A stretch of DNA of 45,756 bases. It comes from Ralstonia sp. NFACC01. GTDB taxonomy: Bacteria > Pseudomonadota > Gammaproteobacteria > Burkholderiales > Burkholderiaceae. The notes under the pieces were generated by a model that was not told the DNA's origin, did no database searches, and saw only the letters and a list, made by a program, of their open reading frames with translations. Below are positions 28,311 through 36,880 of the stretch, piece by piece (positions within the stretch are counted from its first letter, which is position 1; each line of letters opens with the position of its first letter). Position numbers and translations under genes: made by a program. The stretch is taken from the NCBI RefSeq assembly GCF_900115545.1, contig NZ_FOWV01000015.1:1-45756 (forward strand). Reading direction: 5' to 3'.

Positions 28311-28336
28311 CCGACGCCGGCACGCACCGGCGTCGG
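28311..28336 (-). promoter_or_regulatory. Perfect hairpin in the leader of the small membrane protein gene
   Basis: CCGACGCCGG (28311-28320) and CCGGCGTCGG (28327-28336) form a perfect 10-bp GC-rich stem with a CACGCA loop, 30 bp before the start codon at 28281. No U-run follows. It could be an operator palindrome or a leader stem. The rest of 28282-28555 shows no gene. Confidence 0.5.
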
Positions 28337-28555
28337 GGGCACGTGCGGCCCGAAAACGATACGGCAAGCAAATGGCGTATGCGAGTGGCTTTGCTTGTCG
28401 GCGCCTGGTGGCGCAGTCGTCTGGTCGCTCGCACAAGCCCAGCGTAGACGGGGGTTTGCGGCGCTGCAAGTTGCGTTGCGGCATGGTGCGCGCATCACGC
28501 GGGCAAGAGGCAAACCGCGTGCGGGTCTTCGTGAAATGCGTGACGTGCCCGGCGC

Positions 28556-29287
28556 TCAATCCTGAGCAGATTGCTGGGACACTTGTGCCGAAGCGCGCTC
28601 GGCTTCGCGTTTGCGCAACTCGGTAAGCATGTTGCAGAAGAGGGCGCCTTGCTCTTTCGCGTCATCCAGCGCGATATGCGTGTGCGGTAGCGGGTCGTGC
28701 CAGTGATCGGGAAAGGCCGCTTTGACGTTGCGCCGATACGGCATACCCGTGAGCGCAAAGGCCAGCGTCTTGATGTCGAGCGCCGCCCAGCCAAACGGCG
28801 AGCGCCCGGCAAAACGCATCATGTACCAGAACATGAACGTGAAATCGAAGCCCGCCGGAAACGCCACGAACACCGGCTTGCCCGGCAGACTCTCGACCCA
28901 CTCCACGTAACGCGGCAGGGCCAGCTCGGGCGCTTCAAGGTTGGCGCGGCATGCCGCCCACGCCTCGGGCTGCGTCTTCCACCATTGCATCTGGATCGGA
29001 TGGCCCTCGGCGCCCGGCAGCGTTTCGAGGTTCGCTTCAAAGGTGCCGACAAGCGTCTTGTCGGCCAGGTACGCCGCGCTGGCAAAGCTCAGCATCGAAT
29101 GCGGGCCGGGGATGGGGCCGTCGGCCTCGATGTCGGTGCTGACGTAGATTTCGGGCCGCGTATCGGGCGGCTGGTTGCCGCGCTTGCGGCGGGGCTTGTC
29201 GGCCGGCGCAGCAGGTGCGGTGTCGGCGAAGGGGTCGTCGCTTTCGTTGGCGCCGTCCTTGGGGCTGGTGTTGGCGGTCCCGCTCAT
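28556..29287 (-). CDS. DEDD-superfamily 3'-5' exonuclease domain protein
   Basis: 243 residues. The first 45 are a polar, low-complexity tail. The nuclease core follows: Exo [21 protein letters not shown] (Asp and Glu metal ligands), Exo II-like [18 protein letters not shown], and Exo [16 protein letters not shown]. The HxxxDDAKEQ form (His five residues before Asp) makes it DEDDh type, like RNase T and DnaQ relatives. The substrate is unknown. Its start codon overlaps the stop of the MBL hydrolase by ATGA, so they are translated from one message. The frame ends in a Gln-rich tail (QVSQQSAQD). Confidence 0.85.
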   Translation of the reverse strand: MSGTANTSPKDGANESDDPFADTAPAAPADKPRRKRGNQPPDTRPEIYVSTDIEADGPIPGPHSMLSFASAAYLADKTLVGTFEANLETLPGAEGHPIQMQWWKTQPEAWAACRANLEAPELALPRYVEWVESLPGKPVFVAFPAGFDFTFMFWYMMRFAGRSPFGWAALDIKTLAFALTGMPYRRNVKAAFPDHWHDPLPHTHIALDDAKEQGALFCNMLTELRKREAERASAQVSQQSAQD

Positions 29288-29940
29288 GTTGAGCCTTCGT
29301 TGGCAAACAGGCGATCAGCGACGTACGGGTTGCTGGCACGCTCATCGCCAAAGGTCGAAACAGGCCCATGGCCCGGCACAAACGTAACGTCGTCGCCGAG
29401 CGGCCAAAGCTTGGTGCGGATTGCGTTGATCAGGTCCGCATGGTTGCCGCGCGGGAAGTCCGTGCGGCCGATCGACCCCGCGAACAGCACATCGCCGACG
29501 ATGGCAACGCGGTCTTCCGGGCTGAAGAACACCACGTGGCCGGGCGTGTGGCCGGGGCAGTGGAACACCTGCAGCGTGCGGCCGGCGGCTTCTACGGTGT
29601 CGCCGTCTTCCAGCCAACGGTCGGGCACGAAGGCCTTGGCGGGCGGGAAGCCAAAGCGCTGGCTCTGCATGGGCAGTTGATCGATCCAGAACGCCTCATC
29701 CTTCTGCGGCCCTTCGATGGGCACGCCAAGCTGCGTGCGCAGGGCATCGGCGGCGGCGCAGTGGTCGACGTGGCCATGCGTGAGCAGGATTTTTTCGATG
29801 CGCGCGCCGTGCTGCTGGGCGGCGGCCAGGATGCGGTCGATATCGCCGCCCGGATCGGTGACGGCGGCAGCACCATCGTCGCCAATCAGCAGCGTGCAGT
29901 TCTGTTCAAACGGCGTAACGGGGACGACAACGACTTTCAT
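29284..29940 (-). CDS. MBL-fold metallohydrolase (YcbL / glyoxalase II-like)
   Basis: 218 residues. The metallo-beta-lactamase motif [12 protein letters not shown] supplies HxHxDH near residue 55, the later metal ligands are in [12 protein letters not shown] (near 130), [14 protein letters not shown] (near 155) and [14 protein letters not shown] (near 195). [12 protein letters not shown] and [10 protein letters not shown] are typical of the YcbL group of type I glyoxalase II-like enzymes, which is shorter than GloB. The start is the ATG at 29938-29940 ([14 protein letters not shown]); an ATG 8 codons upstream is possible. It is coupled to the exonuclease gene downstream. Confidence 0.92.
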   Translation of the reverse strand: MKVVVVPVTPFEQNCTLLIGDDGAAAVTDPGGDIDRILAAAQQHGARIEKILLTHGHVDHCAAADALRTQLGVPIEGPQKDEAFWIDQLPMQSQRFGFPPAKAFVPDRWLEDGDTVEAAGRTLQVFHCPGHTPGHVVFFSPEDRVAIVGDVLFAGSIGRTDFPRGNHADLINAIRTKLWPLGDDVTFVPGHGPVSTFGDERASNPYVADRLFANEGST

Positions 29941-29964
29941 GTGATCTTGTGTGCGCATTTGCAA

Positions 29965-30120
29965 ATGGCAGGGATAACCCGATTGTATCGGCCCGAGCCC
30001 GCGCCAGCACTGGGCTCGCGGGGTGTGCTGTTACATCGGAAAGAAAATTTTACAAAATTGGTGCGAGATGACAGCATGATGTGATCGTTTTAATAGGAAA
30101 TGTAAATAATCGGTCGAAGC
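29965..30120. promoter_or_regulatory. AT-rich divergent promoter region
   Basis: Between the MBL gene and rlpA. The stretch 30041-30115 is far more AT-rich than the surroundings (TTTTACAAAATTGG, TTTTAATAGG, GTAAATAATCGG), as expected for promoters on both strands. I cannot pick a convincing -35/-10 pair. Confidence 0.35.
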
Positions 30121-30873
30121 ATGCATGTTAGACTCGCGGCCATGCTTAAGTTGACCCACCTCAATTCCAGCCGTTCGGCCGGCCGCACGCTGCGTGTCTG
30201 GTTGACGCATGGCACCGCGCTGCTGGTGCTGGCGGGCTGTGCCGCTGTTCCTGGCGAGCCGCCCGCGGGTGGGCAATCCGGTCTGCAGGCGAGCAAGCCC
30301 GCCGCGCCCGCGCTGAAGGTGGCCGACCCGCGCGACAACCCCGATGCATGGGGCACGCTGTCGTTCCGCGGCGTGCCGGACTCGAGCAGCCTCAAGCTCG
30401 ACGAGAACACCGATACGAGCCCCGGCCTGCGCGCCGACCTCGGTACGTTTGAACAGCGCGGCCTGGCCTCGTGGTACGGCCGCGGCTTCCACGGCCGCCG
30501 CACCGCCAGCGGCGAGCGCTTCAACATGAACGCCTTCACGGTGGCGCACCCGTCGCTGCCGCTGCAGAGCTGGGTGCTGGTGCGCAACCTCGCCAACGAC
30601 CGCGTGGTCGTGGCCAAGGTGACGGATCGCGGCCCGTACTACGGCAAGCGCATCCTCGACATGTCGTATGCCGCTGCCAAGCGACTCGACTTCGTCAAGC
30701 GCGGTTCGACGCAGGTGGAAATCCGCCGCCTGTCGCGCGCTGAAGTCGAAGCGCTGCGCCCTGAGCTGACGCAAACCGATGTCGCCAGCAACGACGGCGA
30801 TGCCGATGTGGGCGGTGACGAGCCCGCACCGGTCAAGAAGAAGGCGATCAAGCGTCGCGCCAAGCGCCGCTGA
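30121..30873 (+). CDS. rlpA: RlpA-family septal lytic transglycosylase, lipoprotein
   Basis: Cuts stem-peptide-free glycan strands at the septum (family knowledge). It has a lipoprotein signal ending in LLVLAGCAAVPG, with Cys at about residue 40. The double-psi beta-barrel spans about 110-205: QRGLASWYGRGFHGRRTASG, ERFNMNAFTVAHPSLPL, and the catalytic-Asp motif AKVTDRGPYYGKRILDMSYA. The C-terminal tail is acidic then strongly basic (KKKAIKRRAKRR). The SPOR domain of E. coli RlpA is missing. An alternative ATG at 30142 gives a shorter, equally plausible signal peptide. It converges with rsmI, 26 bp apart. Confidence 0.92.
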   Translation: MHVRLAAMLKLTHLNSSRSAGRTLRVWLTHGTALLVLAGCAAVPGEPPAGGQSGLQASKPAAPALKVADPRDNPDAWGTLSFRGVPDSSSLKLDENTDTSPGLRADLGTFEQRGLASWYGRGFHGRRTASGERFNMNAFTVAHPSLPLQSWVLVRNLANDRVVVAKVTDRGPYYGKRILDMSYAAAKRLDFVKRGSTQVEIRRLSRAEVEALRPELTQTDVASNDGDADVGGDEPAPVKKKAIKRRAKRR

Positions 30874-30899
30874 TCCGCTGATCCGGCCGCCTTCCTGCC

Positions 30900-31802
30900 T
30901 CAGTCTTTCCCTTCGTTTTTCAGCGCCAGCGCGCTCTGATACAGCGTGTCGACCGACGCGCCTGTAATCGCGCCGGCCAGCTTGGCTGCGCGCTTGGCGG
31001 GCAGCTCGGTCAACAGCAGACGCAAGACCTGATCCGCCGCCATCGCGGTCGGTGCCGCGTCCTGCGCGCCTGCGCCTTCCACCACCAACACGAATTCGCC
31101 CTTGCCGTGCGAGGCGTCGGCGGCAAGCCATGCAGGTGCCTGCGCAGCGGGCAGCACGACGATCTGCTCAAAGAGCTTGGTCAACTCGCGGCCGATCAGG
31201 ATGCGTCGCGCGGGCAGGTGCTCGGCCAACGCGGCGAGTGTGGCCTCAATGCGATGCGGCGCCTCGTACAGAACCCATGCCGGTCCGTGCGCCGCCCATT
31301 GGCGGATCTCCGCCTCGCGTTGGCCGGCCTTGGGTGGCAGGAAGCCGACAAAGGTGAACTGCCCTTCCGACGTGTCGAGCAATTCGCCCGCGGCGGAAAG
31401 CGCCGTCACCACGGCGCTGGCGCCAGGCAGCGGAATCACGCGCTGGCCCGCCGCGCGCACCGCCTCGACAATGCGCGAGCCCGGGTCCGACACGCCGGGC
31501 GTGCCTGCATCGGACACATAGGCGATGCGCTCGCCCTGCGCCAAGCGCGCGACGATGCGTGCAGCGGCTTCTCGCTCGTTGTGCTGGTGCGCCGCGAGCA
31601 TCGGTCGAGACAGGCCCAGCCGATTGAGCAGTTGCCCGGTGTTGCGCGTGTCTTCGCAGGCCACCGCGTCGACGAGGCCCAGCACGTAACGCGCCCGCAG
31701 CGACACGTCGGCAGCGTTCCCGATGGGGGTGGCCACCACATATAATGCGCCGGCGGGATAGTGCTGGTCATGCGCCAGCAGGGTCCAGTCAGGATCACTC
31801 AC
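30900..31802 (-). CDS. rsmI: 16S rRNA (cytidine-1402-2'-O)-methyltransferase
   Basis: Methylates the ribose of C1402 at the decoding centre using SAM. The 300-residue SpoU-unrelated tetrapyrrole-methylase-fold protein has GALYVVATPIGNAADVSLRA, CEDTRNTGQLLNRLGL, AYVSDAGTPGVSDPGSRIV and PGASAVVTALSAAG, all RsmI signatures. Divergent from yraN with only 35 bp between start codons, the usual rsmI-yraN-dolP neighbourhood of proteobacteria. Confidence 0.96.
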   Translation of the reverse strand: MSDPDWTLLAHDQHYPAGALYVVATPIGNAADVSLRARYVLGLVDAVACEDTRNTGQLLNRLGLSRPMLAAHQHNEREAAARIVARLAQGERIAYVSDAGTPGVSDPGSRIVEAVRAAGQRVIPLPGASAVVTALSAAGELLDTSEGQFTFVGFLPPKAGQREAEIRQWAAHGPAWVLYEAPHRIEATLAALAEHLPARRILIGRELTKLFEQIVVLPAAQAPAWLAADASHGKGEFVLVVEGAGAQDAAPTAMAADQVLRLLLTELPAKRAAKLAGAITGASVDTLYQSALALKNEGKD

Positions 31803-31837
31803 GAGAACTTCTCTCAGTCACTTGGTTCAAACCGCAC

Positions 31838-32215
31838 ATGCATGCGCCGCAGACCATCACAGCCGCCACCGGTGAAGCCGGTGAAGACCGTGCGCTGCGC
31901 TACTTGCAAGCGCGCGGGTTGGCGGTGGTCAGCCGCAATTATCGCTGCAAGGGCGGTGAGATCGATCTGGTGATGCGCGATGCGGCTGGCGCCCTGGTAT
32001 TCGTCGAAGTGCGTGCCCGCGTGGCGCGCTCCACGCAGCGCTTCGGCGGGGCGGCCGCGAGTGTCACGCCCGCCAAGCAGCGTCGCCTGATTGCCGCGGC
32101 CGAAGATTTTCTCGCACGGCAGGCTGAAGAGGTGCCCGCCTGCCGTTTTGACGTTATCGCCATCGATGGTGCGCGTATCGAATGGATGCGCGATGCCTTC
32201 GGTGCCGACGCCTAA
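31838..32215 (+). CDS. yraN: YraN/UPF0102 family endonuclease-like protein
   Basis: 125 residues: GEAGEDRALRYLQARGLAVV, NYRCKGGEIDLVMRDAAG and LVFVEVRARVARSTQRFGGA. This is the GEIDLV...FVEVR core of the PD-(D/E)XK-like UPF0102 fold (D and E-x-R replace E-x-K). The start is the ATG at 31838 (MHAPQTIT); the longer open frame overlaps rsmI. The cellular role is poorly defined. It lies between rsmI (divergent) and dolP (51 bp downstream). Confidence 0.92.
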   Translation: MHAPQTITAATGEAGEDRALRYLQARGLAVVSRNYRCKGGEIDLVMRDAAGALVFVEVRARVARSTQRFGGAAASVTPAKQRRLIAAAEDFLARQAEEVPACRFDVIAIDGARIEWMRDAFGADA

Positions 32216-32266
32216 ACCTCGCATGAACCTCGCTCTTCTTTCTTCCGGACTTCATTCAAGGACAGC

Positions 32267-33085
32267 ATGAAACTCTCGTCGCCTACGTTTGCCCGCTTCC
32301 GTCACACGGTCAAGCGCACCGCCGTGCTGGCCGCCCTGGCCGGCATTACCGCAACGCAGTTGACCGCCTGCTTCCCGCTGTTTGCCGGTGCCGTGGCCGG
32401 CGGCGTGGCGCTCGCCACCGACCGCCGCCCGACCGCCACCCAGACCATCGACCGCGGCCTGCAGATGGAAGCCGAGAACACGCTGATCTCGCGCTACGAC
32501 GGCCGCGCCCACGTGAACGTGACGGTCTACAACCGCAAGGTCCTGCTGACCGGCGAGGCCGGCACCGAGCAGACCAAGCAGGAGATCGGCCAATACGCAC
32601 AGAAGTTGCAGAACGCACGTGAGGTCGTCAACGAGATCGTGGTGACGCCGGTGTCGAGCACGTTCGGCTCGCGCACCAACGATACGTACATCACCACCAA
32701 GGTGAAGAGCGTGCTGGCCGGCACGGAAGGCGTGCCCTGGAACTCCATCAAGGTGACGACCGAAGCGCAGACCGTCTTCCTGATGGGCGTGGTGACCGAG
32801 GCCGAAGGCAACAAGGCCACCGAAGCCGTGCGCACGGTGGGCGGCGTGAACAAGGTCGTCAAGGTGTTCGACTACGTGAGCGAAGACGAGCGCAAGCGCC
32901 TGGACGCCAACGCCACGTCGACCAACGCGTCGACGGCGCCCGATGCATCGCAAGGCACGCCGGCGCCGGTGCAGGGTACGCCGACGGCCACGCAGGCACC
33001 GGCACCCGTCACATCGGCCTCGCCGGGCGTGACGGTGCAGCCGACCAACTCACCAGCGCTGCCGCCGGGCAAGCAATTGCCGTAA
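32267..33085 (+). CDS. dolP: BON-domain outer-membrane lipoprotein (DolP/YraP-like)
   Basis: 272 residues with a lipoprotein signal ending TQLTACFP. Two BON domains follow, about residues 65-135 (MEAENTLISRYDGRAHVNVT, TGEAGTEQTKQEIGQYAQKL) and 140-205 (DTYITTKVKSVLAGTEGVPW, VFLMGVVTEAEGNKATEAVR). The last 60 residues are a Thr/Ala/Pro/Ser-rich low-complexity tail that E. coli DolP lacks. DolP supports outer-membrane integrity and binds anionic phospholipid at division sites; this role is transferred by family. AAGGACAGC precedes the ATG. The SIS-domain gene diaA often found between yraN and dolP is absent. Confidence 0.92.
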   Translation: MKLSSPTFARFRHTVKRTAVLAALAGITATQLTACFPLFAGAVAGGVALATDRRPTATQTIDRGLQMEAENTLISRYDGRAHVNVTVYNRKVLLTGEAGTEQTKQEIGQYAQKLQNAREVVNEIVVTPVSSTFGSRTNDTYITTKVKSVLAGTEGVPWNSIKVTTEAQTVFLMGVVTEAEGNKATEAVRTVGGVNKVVKVFDYVSEDERKRLDANATSTNASTAPDASQGTPAPVQGTPTATQAPAPVTSASPGVTVQPTNSPALPPGKQLP

Positions 33086-33112
33086 GCCACGTCCGCAACA
33101 TCGATTCGCAAG

Positions 33113-33139
33113 GAACGCAGCCACCGCGCTGCGTTTTTT
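33113..33139 (+). terminator. Intrinsic terminator of dolP
   Basis: AACGCAGC and GCTGCGTT form an 8-bp stem around CACCGC or so, followed by TTTTTTG. It is a good rho-independent terminator and isolates the following sulfur genes. Confidence 0.85.
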
Positions 33140-33188
33140 GTTGGCTGCACGCATCACAGGGCACACGGCTGGCCGTGCGTGTTAGCGT

Positions 33189-33575
33189 ATGACGCTTCCG
33201 CGACTTCGCAGCCTCCCGATGCCCGTCGTCCACCGCCTTGCCCTCGCAGCATTGCTTGCGGCGCTGCTTACGGCCCCCGCGCCCGATGTGGCCCATGCGG
33301 CCGATCATCCCCCCACCAATCTGCAGGCCCGCACCTGGGCTGCCACGTGCGCCAGCTGCCATCACGCCGATACCGCGCCCGGTGCCAAGCTTCCCGCGCA
33401 GACCCTGCCGCCGCTGGCCGGTCGCTCCCAAGCCGAGTTGATCGACGCGATGCAGGCCTTCCGCAGCGGCACGCGCCCGTCTACGGTGATGGGCCAGATC
33501 GCCCGCGGTTATGACGATGGGCAGATTGTTGCCATTGCCGGCTGGCTGTCGCGCCAACCGCAGGAGGCGCCATGA
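33189..33575 (+). CDS. soxE: Periplasmic class I cytochrome c, SoxE/FccA-like subunit
   Basis: 128 residues. A Sec signal (LALAALLAALLTAPAPDVAH, cleavage near AHAA) is followed by a single heme motif CASCH (CxxCH) near residue 54 and a candidate axial Met at PSTVMGQIARGYDD. Size and position directly before the flavoprotein match the heme subunit of flavocytochrome c sulfide dehydrogenase / SoxEF. The stop overlaps the next start (ATGA), so the two subunits are coupled. An internal ATG at 33219 also starts a good signal peptide; the true start is undecided. The symbol is assigned by context. Confidence 0.82.
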   Translation: MTLPRLRSLPMPVVHRLALAALLAALLTAPAPDVAHAADHPPTNLQARTWAATCASCHHADTAPGAKLPAQTLPPLAGRSQAELIDAMQAFRSGTRPSTVMGQIARGYDDGQIVAIAGWLSRQPQEAP

Positions 33576-34864
33576 GTGAATCCTTGCGCAAGGATCGACG
33601 CGCACTCCTGCGCGCGCTCGGGGCAACCGCGCTGGCGGGGCCGCTGGCCGCATGCGCATCGCTGTCGGGCGTGCGCAATGCGCGCGTGGTGGTGGTGGGC
33701 GGCGGCTACGGCGGCGCGACGGCAGCCAAATACGTGCGAGTGTTTTCCGGTGGCCGTGTCGACGTGACGCTGGTTGAGCCGAACGCCGCGTTCGTCTCGT
33801 GCCCGCTGTCGAATCTCGTGCTGTCGGGCGACCGTGACATGGCGTCCATCACCGTGCCGTATGACGCACTGGTTGAGCGCCACGGCGTGCGGTGGGTGCG
33901 CGATCGCGCATCGGCCATCGACCTTGGCGCAAAGCAGGTGCGGCTGACCGGCGGCGGCACGCTCGATTTCGACCGGCTGATCCTCTCGCCCGGTATCGAC
34001 TTCGTGCCGGGGGCGATTCCCGGTCTCGCCAATGCGGCCACTGCCGCACAGGCGCCGCACGCATGGAAGGCCGGCATGCAGACGCAGGCGTTGCGCCACC
34101 GGCTCGAAGCCATGCCCAACGGCGGTACGGTGGCGATCAGCATTCCGCTGGCGCCGTACCGCTGCCCGCCCGCGCCGTACGAGCGCGCGTGCCTGATCGC
34201 CCATTGGTTGCAGCGCGCCAAGCCGGATTCGCGCGTACTCATCCTCGATGCCAACGATGACGTCACCTCCAAGGGCGCGCTGTTCAAGCGCGTCTGGGCT
34301 GAACGTTATCCGCAGCACATTGAATATCGCCCGCAATACAACGCCGTCGACATCGATGCCACGGGCCGCGTGCTCAAGTTCGATGTGCAAGACGACGTGC
34401 AGGCCGATGTCGTCAACCTGATCCCGCCGCAGCGCGCCGGAGCGATTGCCGTGCAAGCCGGGTTGGCGACGGCCAATGGGCGCTGGTGCGAGGTGGACTT
34501 CCTCTCGTTCGAATCGAAGGTGGCGCCGGGCGTGCATGTGATTGGCGATGCCATCCAGACTGCGCCGCTGATGCCCAAGTCGGGTCACATGGCCAATCAG
34601 CACGGCAAGGTGGCCGCCGCCGCCGTGGTGGCGATGCTGGCCGGCCACGCGCCCGATGCGTCACCGCTGTACACCAACACCTGTTACAGCTTTGCCACGC
34701 CCGACGAAGCGATGCACGTGGCAACCGTGCACCGCTACGACGTGGCCGAGCACACCATGGTGACGGTGCCCGGCGCCGGTGGGCTTTCCGATGCACCTTC
34801 CGCAGCGGAGGGCAAGCTGGCCCAGGGCTGGAGCCGCGCCATCTGGTCGGACATGCTGGGCTAA
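33572..34864 (+). CDS. soxF: FAD-dependent sulfide dehydrogenase, SoxF/FccB-like flavoprotein
   Basis: 430 residues. The N-terminus has a basic stretch and hydrophobic segment ending in GPLAACAS, a Tat- or lipoprotein-like export signal. The FAD-binding core begins ARVVVVGGGYGGATAAKYVR (residues about 37-56). CPLSNLVLSG contains one redox Cys of the FccB disulfide and APYRCPPAPYERA (near 190) the second. IGDAIQTAPLMPKSGHMANQ is the C-terminal FAD motif. These features match flavocytochrome c sulfide dehydrogenase, which oxidises sulfide in the periplasm and passes electrons to the coupled cytochrome. Confidence 0.9.
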   Translation: MSESLRKDRRALLRALGATALAGPLAACASLSGVRNARVVVVGGGYGGATAAKYVRVFSGGRVDVTLVEPNAAFVSCPLSNLVLSGDRDMASITVPYDALVERHGVRWVRDRASAIDLGAKQVRLTGGGTLDFDRLILSPGIDFVPGAIPGLANAATAAQAPHAWKAGMQTQALRHRLEAMPNGGTVAISIPLAPYRCPPAPYERACLIAHWLQRAKPDSRVLILDANDDVTSKGALFKRVWAERYPQHIEYRPQYNAVDIDATGRVLKFDVQDDVQADVVNLIPPQRAGAIAVQAGLATANGRWCEVDFLSFESKVAPGVHVIGDAIQTAPLMPKSGHMANQHGKVAAAAVVAMLAGHAPDASPLYTNTCYSFATPDEAMHVATVHRYDVAEHTMVTVPGAGGLSDAPSAAEGKLAQGWSRAIWSDMLG

Positions 34865-34887
34865 GGAGGGCAAGGCCGAGGCGCCCG

Positions 34888-34912
34888 GCACAAACAATGC
34901 GCAAGATTGTGC
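34888..34912. promoter_or_regulatory. Inverted repeat upstream of the EamA transporter
   Basis: GCACAAAC (34888-34895) and GATTGTGC (34905-34912) are inverted with one mismatch and a 9-nt spacer, 75 bp before the transporter start. Its size suits a dimeric repressor site. The function and the regulator are unknown. Confidence 0.35.
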
Positions 34913-34986
34913 AAGTCGCCTAAGCGGCCCGCGCCTACAGTGCGTCATGTGGCCGCACGGGCGGCCGTCTGAACCTTCCGATCATC

Positions 34987-35874
34987 ATGTCTCCCAAGGA
35001 TCTGCTGCTGGCCCTGACCGTTGTGCTGGTGTGGGGCGTCAACTTCGTCGTCATCAAGGTGGGCCTGCATGGCGTGCCGCCCATGCTGCTGGGTGCGCTG
35101 CGCTTTGCGCTGGTCGCGTTCCCGGCCGTGCTGTTCGTGCCGCGCCCCAAGATTGCGCTCAAGTGGCTGGTGGCTTATGGCGCCACCATCAGCTTCGGGC
35201 AGTTCGCGTTCCTGTTCTCGGCCATGTACGTGGGCATGCCGGCGGGGCTGGCCTCGCTGGTGCTGCAGTCGCAGGCCTTCTTTACGCTGACGATTGCCGC
35301 CATCGTGCTGCGCGAGCCGATCCGCTGGTTCCATCTGGGGGGCATGGCGGTGGCCGCGGGCGGTCTGGCGATCATCGGCATGGCGGGTGGCGGCTCGGTC
35401 ACGGGCATGACCACCGCCGGTTTCCTGCTGACGCTGTGCGCGGCGTTTTCGTGGGCCAGCGGCAACATCGTCACCAAGCGGATCGGGCCGGTGAATGTGG
35501 TGAGCCTGGTGGTGTGGGGCGCCGTCATCCCGCCGGTTCCGTTCTTCCTGCTGTCGTACTGGCTGGAGGGGCCGGAGCAGATCGCGCACAGCCTGGCGAA
35601 CATCAGTGCGTCGAGCATCGGCGCGATCGTCTACCTGTCTTTTGGTGCCACCATCTTCGGCTACAGCCTGTGGAGCCGCCTGCTGGCGCGCTATGCGGCC
35701 AGCCAGGTCGCGCCGCTCACGCTGCTGGTCCCGGTGGTGGGACTGGTGTCGGCGGCCGTGCTGCTTGGCGAGCGCCTGGTGCCTGCCCAATGGCTGGGCG
35801 GCGCCGTGGTCATGGCCGGGCTGCTGCTCAACGTATTTGGTGGTCGGCTGGCCGCGCGGCGGGCGATGGCCTGA
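34987..35874 (+). CDS. eamA: EamA/DMT-superfamily inner-membrane transporter
   Basis: 295 residues made of two five-helix EamA repeats, starting MSPKDLLLALTVVLVWGVNF (classic first helix with W-G-xNF). The repeat boundary is near residue 145 (FLLTLCAAFSWASGNIVTKR). The C-terminal helices include APLTLLVPVVGLVSAAVLLG and end in a basic tail. E. coli EamA exports cysteine and O-acetylserine, but substrates vary widely in this family, so the symbol is only a family label. Lying between soxEF-like genes and the sox operon, a sulfur-compound role is tempting but not shown. A terminator follows. Confidence 0.82.
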   Translation: MSPKDLLLALTVVLVWGVNFVVIKVGLHGVPPMLLGALRFALVAFPAVLFVPRPKIALKWLVAYGATISFGQFAFLFSAMYVGMPAGLASLVLQSQAFFTLTIAAIVLREPIRWFHLGGMAVAAGGLAIIGMAGGGSVTGMTTAGFLLTLCAAFSWASGNIVTKRIGPVNVVSLVVWGAVIPPVPFFLLSYWLEGPEQIAHSLANISASSIGAIVYLSFGATIFGYSLWSRLLARYAASQVAPLTLLVPVVGLVSAAVLLGERLVPAQWLGGAVVMAGLLLNVFGGRLAARRAMA

Positions 35875-35894
35875 TCGCCGCATTCCCAAAACAA

Positions 35895-35924
35895 GCGCCC
35901 GGGCCGAAAGGTACCGGGCGTTTT
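35895..35924 (+). terminator. Intrinsic terminator after the EamA transporter
   Basis: CGCCCGG and CCGGGCG pair around a roughly 11-nt loop and are followed by TTTTGCTTTG. It separates the transporter from the sox operon, whose promoter must lie between here and 36033. Confidence 0.8.
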
Positions 35925-36032
35925 GCTTTGCGGGCGACATAGGATTTGGCCCGTTTCGGGCACAATACCGGGTCCGATTCCCGCCATTTCGCCCGCACAC
36001 GCATGCGGGCAGCCTCGTCTTCTGGAGACCAC

Positions 36033-36380
36033 ATGAAGTTCGCCCCCACGCTCGCCGCTGCGGCGGTGCTGGCCGGCCTGGCGCTGTCCGCCACGCACGC
36101 GCTGGCTGCCGTTGATGCTGCCCGCGCGCAGTCCATCGCCAACCAGAACGCCTGCATGGGCTGCCACGCCGTCGACCGCAAGCTCGTCGGCCCGGCCTAC
36201 CAGGACGTTGCCGCCAAATACAAGGGCGATGCGGGCGCGCAAGCCAAGCTCATCAAGAAAGTGCGCGAAGGCGGCATGGGCAACTGGGGCCAGATCCCGA
36301 TGCCGGCCAACCCGAAGATCGCCGATGCCGATCTGAAGACCGTGATTGACTGGGTGCTCGCGGGCGCCCCGGCCAAGTGA
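36033..36380 (+). CDS. Cytochrome c-551/552-type monoheme cytochrome, first gene of the sox operon
   Basis: 115 residues with a Sec signal (MKFAPTLAAAAVLAGLALSA, cleavage near ALAA). The heme motif CMGCH is near residue 45, with LVGPAYQDVAAKY directly after, and the axial Met is in WGQIPMPANPKIADADLKTV, all typical of class I c8-type cytochromes. GGAGA precedes the ATG at 36033. It is followed by soxY after 10 bp. It is the likely electron acceptor of SoxAX-YZ-B, a role common for the small cytochrome of sox operons. Confidence 0.9.
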   Translation: MKFAPTLAAAAVLAGLALSATHALAAVDAARAQSIANQNACMGCHAVDRKLVGPAYQDVAAKYKGDAGAQAKLIKKVREGGMGNWGQIPMPANPKIADADLKTVIDWVLAGAPAK

Positions 36381-36390
36381 GGAACGGACG

Positions 36391-36861
36391 ATGAACGACG
36401 CAATCAACCTGAGCCGCCGCGACGTGCTGCGCGCCGGCGCCATGATGGCGCTGCTGGTGTCCGCCGGCATCGCCACGCCGGCCCAGGCGGCCGAATGGAA
36501 CAAGGCCGCCTTTGCCGTGAAGGGCGTGAACGACGTGCTCAAGCAACTGGGCGGCGGCGCGGTCGACAAGGGCGGCGCGGGCATCCAGCTCACCGCACCG
36601 GACATCGCCGAAAACGGCGCCGTGGTGCCGCTGGTCGTGACGAGCACGCTGCCCGGCACCGACCTCATCGCCATCCTGGTTGAAAAGAACCCGAACACGC
36701 TGGCTGCAACGTTCGCCATTCCGGCCGGGACCGACCCGTTTGTGAGCACGCGCGTGAAGATGGGCGAGACGTCAACGGTCTACGCCGCCGTGCGCGCCAA
36801 CGGCAAATGGGTGCTGGCAGCTAAGGAAGTGAAGGTCACCCTTGGTGGCTGCGGCGGTTAA
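36391..36861 (+). CDS. soxY: Sulfur carrier protein SoxY
   Basis: Carries sulfur intermediates covalently on its C-terminal cysteine. 156 residues. The Tat signal has SRRDVLRAGAMMALLVSAG. The mature domain has AGIQLTAPDIAENGAVVPL and the invariant swinging-arm end TLGGCGG at the very C-terminus. The start at 36391 is preferred over an upstream in-frame ATG inside the cytochrome gene. SoxZ follows after 19 bp and forms the heterodimer. Confidence 0.96.
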   Translation: MNDAINLSRRDVLRAGAMMALLVSAGIATPAQAAEWNKAAFAVKGVNDVLKQLGGGAVDKGGAGIQLTAPDIAENGAVVPLVVTSTLPGTDLIAILVEKNPNTLAATFAIPAGTDPFVSTRVKMGETSTVYAAVRANGKWVLAAKEVKVTLGGCGG

Positions 36862-36880
36862 ACATCAGGAGAAACACACC

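Noticed and set aside
33509-34648. A 379-codon open frame opposite the soxF-like gene
   Set aside because: Antisense shadow; the flavoprotein on the plus strand has clear FAD motifs.
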